From Taxillus chinensis (lineage: Eukaryota; Streptophyta; Magnoliopsida; Santalales; Loranthaceae), in NCBI GenBank assembly GCA_023512835.1, contig CM042090.1:1179258-1243257 (forward strand): a DNA stretch of 64,000 nt. The letters run 5' to 3'. The position numbers and the translations under genes are program-made. The notes under the pieces are model-generated. The model saw only the letters and a program-made list of their open reading frames with translations, was not told the origin of the DNA and did not search any database. Of the stretch, positions 57,311 through 64,000 are shown piece by piece (the first letter of the stretch is position 1; every line of letters starts with the position of its first letter).

Positions 57311-58562
57311 TTGAAGATCCTCAGGGTCAAAGTGCCACTGACTCAAAGGTATGTAGGGTAGAAGACTCGAAGACCCATTGGGTATATAATAGCAGTGTCG
57401 TAGAGTCAAAGATTCAAGGGCCATTGATGTGAATAGGGACCCATTGATGTGAACTGATGATTTGCCAATATAGAATGTGATTGTCGCTGACTTAAAGCTA
57501 AAGAGCCAAAGACTCAAAGACTCGTAGAGTTAGAAGTCAGTTGGTCGCAGGTTCCAACCTAGGTTCGGAGACTCAGAGGCTTAAGCTGAAGAACAGAGTG
57601 TCATTAGTTCTAAGCTGGGGCTGATCTGACTCGTAGGCTCAAAGGTTCTAGCTTGAAGAGTTGAAGGTACAAACTCGAAGATCATGGCACACACACTACA
57701 TGGAGAATCATTGAGGCTACGAAGCAATCATCTTTGAGGCTGTGGCTAATCGAAGAAGTGAAATGCATACAAGGTCATCGTTTAAGTAAGTTATTCGGGC
57801 AACGTATCTGAGCACACTATGTACCAGAATACACACGTGGATGTTATCCGAGGCTAGATTAAGATGTTTTAACGATGGAGATCAGAAGGTGGAACATGCT
57901 TAACCGTAGCAGAAGGGTTTCATGCAACGACTGTCCAATAAAAGCAAGGAAGATGCCATACTTCGAAAGTGCGTCAGAATATTACAGAATACAAGAAATG
58001 TATCAGAAGAGATACAAGAGACGCAGTGGAGTTCGTATTGCTTACACAGAGAGAGGAAGATTGAGAGCAAGATAATAATGAGTTAGACTGTCTTCGTTCC
58101 TCATACATTCAACAATAAGATAATGAGTTCGACAAAGGAGTGGGTGAAGGTCAAATGGTGCAAACAATTGAATACGCAGGAACAAGTTGCGCTAGACAGT
58201 TCATCACAATGAGTGAGTATTGAGGTAACACTATTTTCTATATTTGCATTTAAAAGAAAAGAGAGACGATCCTATTTTAACAAGGGCTAAACCTTACTGT
58301 ATTGAAACTATATAGTGGATTAGACTCGGTATAGGTACACCCTCATCCCCATGGAGTATATCACATTGATCGAATCATGTAAACTATGTGTCTTTATCTT
58401 TTACTTCCATACATATCTACTATTAACTTGATCTTGCACAAGACACTGAAATACCACCCAAATAATAACCACATCTATAAGAATATCTCTGAGAAGTAAA
58501 CAACTCCTAAAACTAAAGGAATTAGGTTTAAGTATATAGATTCACCCCCTCTCTATTATAGG

Positions 58563-58725
58563 ATAGACTTGAAAGTGTCTATCAAGGAATCGAGTCGATA
58601 TTTATGGGAGATCCGTAAACTTAAAGAAAGGATTCATTGGTATACTATAAATATGAAACTCTCTAAAATGGAGGAGCATTTGAGTGGAGTAGATGGGCGT
58701 TTGGATTGAGCGGGTAATCAAAGAT

Positions 58726-58769
<44 letters not shown>

Positions 58770-60880
58770 CTTCATAGTGCTAACTAAAAGGTCAATGCAA
58801 GGGGGGGTTATGGGCGGCGATAGGGGGGGGGGGGAGGAAAAAGAGGAGTTTTAGGCTAACTAAAATTGTCAATGCAATGAGGAGTCATGGCAAAAATAAG
58901 AAGAACTTTGGTATTGTAAAGAAGGAGTGGAGAGTTTTACCCAAAAAATTCATTCTAAGGGTAGAGGTTCTAGAAAACAGTAGAGACCTGGAGACAATGA
59001 CATTGCAGGAACTGTAGTGCAGTTTGGCTGCATTTGAAATGAAGCTGCACTCTTATGAAGAGCTATCAACATCAATATCCATGCCTACGGCAAAGGAAAC
59101 AAAGGAAGTAGCCTTTGAGGCTGTGAAAAAAATTTAAAATTAAGAAAGAAGTTGAGTCCTAAGAAGATCAGGAGGATAGCGAAAGTCAAGAAGGTGAAGA
59201 TGAGGTTGTAGCCTACTTCACTAGAAAATTTAGAAGAGGTGGAGCAGAAAAGCAAACTAGAGGAAAAGGGAAAGGAAGATTTTCCCTCATATGCTTTAAA
59301 TATGGAAAGCAAGGGCACTTTACATCTCAATGCAAGGTGAAGGCTAATGATTCAGATAATGAGGCCTCAAATGCAGAGGACACAAGGTGGAAAAAGTCAT
59401 CATCCTGAAAAAGCAATTCCACAAGGAGACCAGTAGCTCCACAGAAGAAGAAAGGCTCACACAAGAATTACATGAGCCGAATTTCTGAATCTGATGATGA
59501 GGATGAATGTTCATCAGATTATGCCTTTGTTGCTAAGATAGAGGTGGACAATGGCAGCATTGCCTCAGATGAGAAAGAGGCAATGGAAGAAGAAAAAATA
59601 AATCTGGAGGAAGAGCTTGAGCTTGCAACAGAAGAGATCCACAAGAGAGGTTGCAGGATTAAGCATCTTAAGGGAGAGTTCAAGCAAGCAAATGGAGAGC
59701 TTGAAGAAGTTAGAGAAGAGAAGGATAAGGTGTTGAAGGACTTAAAGAAGTTCTACGAGGAAATTCTCAGCCTTAAGCTCAAGCTAGAAGAGCAAATCAA
59801 GATATGTGATAACATTACCATTGAACTCACCACTAGAGACACCACAATCCAATGGCTTAAAGAAGAACTGGTAGGCCTTCAACAAAAGATCTCAAAAGAC
59901 AGGGCCACTCAAGCTTTAATCTCTGGAAGCTCCCAAATCACATCACTCATCACACCATAGGTAGCTTAGAAAACCGGAGCAACACTGCAAGTAGATAGGA
60001 AGGAGATCACGACACCATAACTGGCGAGGAAGGTTAACATTTCAGATGGTGATCGTGACAACCACAAGATTGCCACCCCTGTGACCTAGAGCTATCAGAA
60101 AGTTAAGAGTGTCACCAAGGGTGGTGTGAATGATGAGAAGATGGAGAGACATCCGAAGGAGTCCAAGATCAATGGAGTGAACAAACATGTTCAGAGATCT
60201 AAGCATTCCGTGAATGTGAAGAAATCTAATGCATATGTAATTTCTATAAATGTATAGGTGCCCCTCAGTAAAGAAGGAAGTAAGCCTGTGAAGCTAATTA
60301 TCAAGGCCAAGACAATGAAGAAGAAGATTCCAAACATTCAGAAGCTAAGCAGAACCAAGTTTCAGGGTTACTGCTACTACTGTGTGGTATGGGGTCATAT
60401 GGCCAGATTCTGTTGGTGGAGGTATCCGGTACAAGCTTCTTGAACTAAGATGAAGACACCTAGAAAGAACTTATAGAAGACTGAAAGAAAGAAACCAATC
60501 AGAAGTTTCTGCACTTACTATTAGAAATAAGGACATGATGAGACTTTATGCTGGTGGAAGCTAAAGCCCATTACCACGAACAACAAGTTTACTGTACTTG
60601 CAGACTTGGAAGTTTGTGATAAGTGTGGTAGTGAACATCACAGTGCAACAAGTGTACTTATTCCTGAGTAGAATAAGAAGAACACTGTGAAGGTTCAAGA
60701 GAAAAGGAACGAGACAACATCTCAGAAGACTGTGAAGCCTAAGCCTTAGGGAGAGTGCTTCAAGTCCAAAGTAAAACAAGAAGAGCGTTTTAAGTCTAAA
60801 GTAAAGCAAGTCTACATAGTTAAGGGGAAAGAAGTTGCTCATATCACTGAGATTGTACTGAAAGCTGACATCAATGACAA
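58563..60880 (+). pseudogene. copia-2 gag
   Basis: UBN2-type gag is visible at about 58,930-59,050 (LENSRDLETMTLQEL*CSLAAFEMK). The TAG at 59,015 falls where L-Q-G/C-S-L is expected. An acidic region follows, then zinc knuckle CFKYGKQGHFTSQC (about 59,287-59,330). After this comes a 162-codon open frame (59,472-59,960) that is almost entirely charged coiled coil. Further knuckles follow: CYYCVVWGHMARFC (about 60,376-60,417) and a damaged one near 60,510. Multiple knuckles plus coiled coil match SIRE-like gag and copia-1. The upstream part contains the long poly-G run. Stops and shifts are frequent. Confidence 0.8.
58728..58767. repeat. Poly-G run of 40 bases
   Basis: Forty consecutive G, followed by further runs of 7 (about 58,801-58,807) and 12 (58,823-58,834). 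Around them an ggctaactaaaa-gtcaatgcaa-type sequence appears twice. It may be a G-quadruplex-prone expansion or a sequencing/assembly error. Confidence 0.9.
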
Positions 60881-61434
60881 ACAGTGGATCCTTGATAATG
60901 GCTGTTCAGGTCACATGACTGGTGACCTAAAAAAGCTATCAGATGTGAACAAAAAAAAATTTAGCAAGGTAAGATTTGGAAATGATAGTTTTCTAAAATT
61001 TGAGAGGTTAGGATCCGCCAAATGGGGAAAGAACAAATTGAAGGATATCCTGCACGTTGAAGGGTTAAAATACAATCTTGCATCCATCAGTCAGTTGTGT
61101 GATGCAGGTCATGAAGGGACCTTTACCAAAACTAGTTGTCAAGAAAGAGAAAATGGTAACACAGTAGTAGCTAGAAGAAAGATAGATGGGAACTTCTATG
61201 TGATTGATGAAAACAAGACCCATAGCTGTCATATAATTAAGGTTGAATAAAATGAACTCTAGCATAGAAGACTGGACATCTCAATCAGAAGAACATGAGG
61301 AGGTTTGTAAATTGTAAGGCCATTAGAGACATCCCAAATATCAAAAAAGAAAGAGAGCAAGTCTGCTCAGCATGCTTACATGGAAAACAGTCAAGATTTC
61401 ATTACAAAGTGAAAGAGTATAGCTCAGAAGCAAC
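60881..61434 (+). pseudogene. copia-2 protease and GAG-pre-integrase
   Basis: The protease motif WILDNGCSGHMTGD lies near 60,889-60,930 (D-N-G in place of D-S-G; the catalytic Asp is kept). It is followed by FGNDSFLKFERLGS and LKYNLASISQLCDAGHE. The pre-integrase zinc region is recognisable after a TAG at the expected L-W-H Trp and a one-base deletion: MRRFVNCKAI and VCSACLHGKQSRFHYKVKEYSSEA. At 61,434 it is cut by an LTR and integrase resumes at 62,746. Confidence 0.85.
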
Positions 61435-62745
61435 TGTTGTTCCCGCGAGGTTGAGTTATCATTGTTGTCAACTTGTTGCAGGAAACGGAAGCCGCAGGCT
61501 CGAGGTCTAGGTCGAAGATCCATACTTAGTTGGATAACTTCGTAGAGTGATCTCTTAGAGTGAGCTGGTAGAGGGAGTCTACCTATGTACGTTCTGACTT
61601 GAAGGCCATAGATCAGAAGATCAGAAGACTCGCAGATCGTAGACTTGAAGGTCGTAGATCAGAAGATCAGAAGGCTCACAGACTCGAAGCGAAGACTCGT
61701 AGAGTCGAAGTTTGCGGGGTCATAGATTGGCTCTCAGAATCGTAGATTGAAAGACCTGGTATAGAGACCCATAGGCAGTTATTCAGCCAAGGCAGAATAA
61801 GAGAGCAAAAGAATTGGAAGATCAAATGCCCTTGATTTGAAGACTCAGACTCGAAGAATCGAAGAGGAAGACTCGTAGACTCGTAGAAAAACTACGAGGC
61901 AGTATCTCAAAGGAGTGGAGCACGCTATGAAGGAGCAAAACGCACTAAAGCTCGCCGTTTCAATAAGTTATCACCCAGATAGTAGTTTCAAGTACGCTAT
62001 GTATTGAAAAGCACGTAGACATCATTTGCATATGGTTTAACATGTTTCAACGGTGAAGATCAAAGGGAGAAACATGTTAAACCCTAGGCGAAGGGTTTCT
62101 GACTGGTGCTGACCTATAAAAGCAAAGAATATGCCTGACTTGGCAGAAGCGCCAAAAATATACTTTGTGCAGATAAGAAATGTATCTGAAGATATACAAG
62201 AGGCGACGCAGAGTAGTTTTTTAAAAAGAAAGGAGAGAGAGGAAGATTGAAGAAGAGATAACAGTGAGTTAATCTGTTCTACTTCCTCATACATTCAAAG
62301 AATAGATCGTGAGTCTAGCATAGGCATGATTGAAGGTCGAGCATAGTAAATGGTCATCCACGCAAGAGCAGGTTGCGTTAGACAGAGTTTTACAGTGAGT
62401 AAATTCTGGAGTAATACTGTTTTGTATTTGCATCGAATAGAAGAGAGAGTTGATCCTATTGTAACAAGGGCTGAACCCTATTGTATTGAAGGAGAATAGT
62501 GGATTGACTCGGTGTAGGTACACCCTCACCACCGTGGAGTAGGTCACATTGATCGAACCACGTATATTGTGTGTCTCTGTCTTTTCTTTCTCTTACATGC
62601 CTGCTTGTGATTGATATTGCATGAGACATTAAAATATCACCCAAACGAAGACCACATCTAATAGAGCAATCTCTCCAAAGTATTCTACTCATAAAATTAA
62701 AGAAAAGTTTTATAGGATACAGATTCACCCCCCTCTCTGTATACA
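61435..62745 (+). repeat. copia LTR (family B) inserted between pre-integrase and integrase
   Basis: Starts tgttgttcccgcgagg and ends ttcacccccctctctgtataca. It carries the tcgaagactcg motif field (61,500-61,890), a TATA-like box cctataaaag near 62,121 and the conserved tail. It is the best complete copy of this family in the window (1,311 bp). Flanks gcaac and aacac do not form a clear duplication. Confidence 0.82.
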
Positions 62746-63384
62746 AACACTTATAAAGATAATTGTGCTTGGAATCTGAGAATATTAGCAGCTCTAGAAA
62801 TTGTACATACTGACTTGTGTGGACTTATGAGGAACAAAGGACTTAATGGTGAAAGATATTTCATTCTGTTTGTGGATGACTTTACCAAAAGAACATGTAT
62901 AATGTATTTAAAACACAAGACAGAAGCTCTAGAGTGCTTCAAGAAGTACAGAAGAATGGTTGAAAATGACTGTGGTCAAAGAATCAAAATTTTAAGATCT
63001 GATCAGGGCACTGAGTTTATAAATGAAGCCTTTGAGATGTATTTGAATAAACATGGAATTCAATATCAACTATCAGTAGCAAGAACTCCACGACAAAAAT
63101 GGGGTTGTTGAAAGAAAGAATAAGGCTGTCATTAAAATGGGCAGAACCTTACTGCTGAAAACTAATCTCCATGCAAGGTTTTGGACCGAGGCAACAAGGA
63201 CAGCAGTACATCTACTGAACAAAGTAATCCTAAGGCCAAGAATAGACTGCACACCTTATGAATTATGGTGTGGAAAAAAGTTAACAGCCAAGTACTTCAG
63301 AATATTTGGTAGCCCTTGCTTTGTGAAGATAAAGGAGCAAGGAAGAGGAAAATTTCATGCTAGATTTGAGGAATATTTGGTAAC
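62746..63384 (+). pseudogene. copia-2 integrase, truncated
   Basis: Catalytic core: LEIVHTDLCG (first Asp), YFILFVDDFTKRTCIMYLKHK, ILRSDQGTEF (second Asp). After an extra A near 63,096 comes GVVERKNKAVIKMGRTLL with the catalytic Glu. WTEATRTAVHLLNKV and PYELWCGKKLTAKYFRIFGSPCFV follow, the normal route toward RT. The sequence stops at about 63,384 where an oppositely oriented LTR begins. No copia RT or RNase H is present in the window. Confidence 0.87.
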
Positions 63385-64000
63385 AAATCTGAGATGATAG
63401 TTAATCCATAGATGGGATAGACCTTAGATATTCAGTGAATATTCCTATGGATGTTGATATGAAAAGATTGACTCCATTTGGAATGTTCTAAGATAGATTT
63501 TGATTGTGGATAAACAACACAGAGAGTAGACTAGATAATTGTGCTAGATTTGTTTGAACAAGATTGTATGATTAATCATTCAAGGATGTTCTTGTTCTAT
63601 GATCAACACGGCGCACAACACTTGAATCAATTCTCTCACAGAGTCTTTCTCTCTAGCGTTGGAACTCTATTTGATTTTGTAAGAGTTATTTCTTTTATGC
63701 ATGTCAGAATTCTATATCTTGTATTCTGTATTCCTCGCTTTCTATGAGAGTTTGATGCATATCATCATTAAGCGTGTGAGAGATATATTTTAAGGTTATA
63801 GTGCATGTGCGCCTTGTCGTCCATTCTGACATTTTGACTTCCCGCCACTTAAGATGTGGAAGTATAGGGAATGAGTTGATCTGCTTTGATTCTGCAGATT
63901 TGTTGCCCATGCTGCATATTTGTATGCCCATACTGGTACAGTTGATCTTGGCCGTTCATTTGTTGATAGTGGTTGGTAGTCATTAATGCGATAATAAATG
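63385..64000 (-). repeat. Part of a copia LTR (family A), running off the window
   Basis: Similar in the same plus-strand orientation to 16,500-17,170 (shared: tcaacacggc-cacaacacttg, tctctctagcgttggaactct, gtgcatgtgcgcc, gatctgct-tgat-ctgcagatttgttgccca, tgatcttg-ccgttcat). It truncates the copia-2 integrase. Confidence 0.75.

Larger units (their letters stand above)
55167..58560 (+). repeat. copia LTR (family B), split by a gypsy solo LTR
   Basis: Starts tattattcccatgg (canonical TG mutated) and ends ttcaccccctctctattata. Without the nested 1,943-bp insert it is about 1.45 kb and aligns with 61,435-62,745 throughout. It contains the acgagtc motif field and a TATA-like ccaataaaagc near 57,937. 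I find no matching target duplication, and no PBS follows, so it is probably a solo or rearranged LTR. Confidence 0.75.

Overview
This window is nuclear DNA of a flowering plant, most likely a eudicot. It consists almost entirely of nested LTR retrotransposons, with the broken remains of one intron-containing host gene and a fragment of 25S rRNA. The plant assignment rests on Athila-type Ty3/gypsy, Tat-like, chromovirus-like and SIRE-like Ty1/copia elements, on TRIM and LARD non-autonomous elements, and on primer sites complementary to plant tRNA-Asp and initiator tRNA-Met. I see no intact host gene. Nearly every coding region carries stops and frameshifts.

Left part (1-20.2 kb). A minus-strand copia element (copia-1) occupies 1-2,067 and 15,336-18,407. 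A 13.3 kb Athila-type element (2,068-15,330) was inserted into its gag, with 5-bp target duplication cttat on both sides. The Athila element has ~1.5 kb LTRs, a tRNA-Asp primer site and decayed gag-pol. After pol comes an extra gene with its own TATA box. That gene combines a PF20167-like domain, a coiled-coil/linker and a ULP1-type cysteine protease.

Middle (18.7-25.4 kb). On the minus strand, splice-bounded exons of an unidentified gene are scattered between 18.7 and 23.9 kb. One exon is split by a 2.8 kb solo LTR (20,812-23,629, duplication cataa). The solo LTR carries about ten copies of an 82-bp minisatellite.

Central nest (24.3-50.4 kb). A chromovirus-like gypsy element (LTR end, primer site and start of gag at 24.3-25.37 kb; rest of gag at 47.68 and 49.70 kb) is split by a Tat-like element that encodes only gag (25,373-47,675). 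The 5' LTR of that element is itself interrupted by a 410-bp TRIM and an 8.6 kb coding-free LARD lying 3 bp apart. The pair as a whole is flanked by taaca. The chromovirus gag is further interrupted by a tandem LTR-internal-LTR-internal-LTR array.

Right part (50.4-64 kb). This holds an Athila-LTR-like scrap, a ~270 bp 25S rRNA fragment, diverged minisatellite DNA, and a second, divergent copy of the PF20167-like + ULP1 gene (minus strand, 52.3-55.0 kb). It also holds a copia LTR with a nested gypsy solo LTR, a plus-strand copia element (copia-2) interrupted by a 1.3 kb LTR, and part of another copia LTR at the right edge.

Relative order of events read from the nesting: host gene before the Tat-like insertion that left the solo LTR; copia-1 before Athila; chromovirus before the gag-only element before TRIM/LARD; chromovirus also before the tandem array. 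The most interesting content is the PF20167-like + ULP1 module, present twice with the same domain order, in one case as cargo of an Athila element behind an apparent internal promoter.
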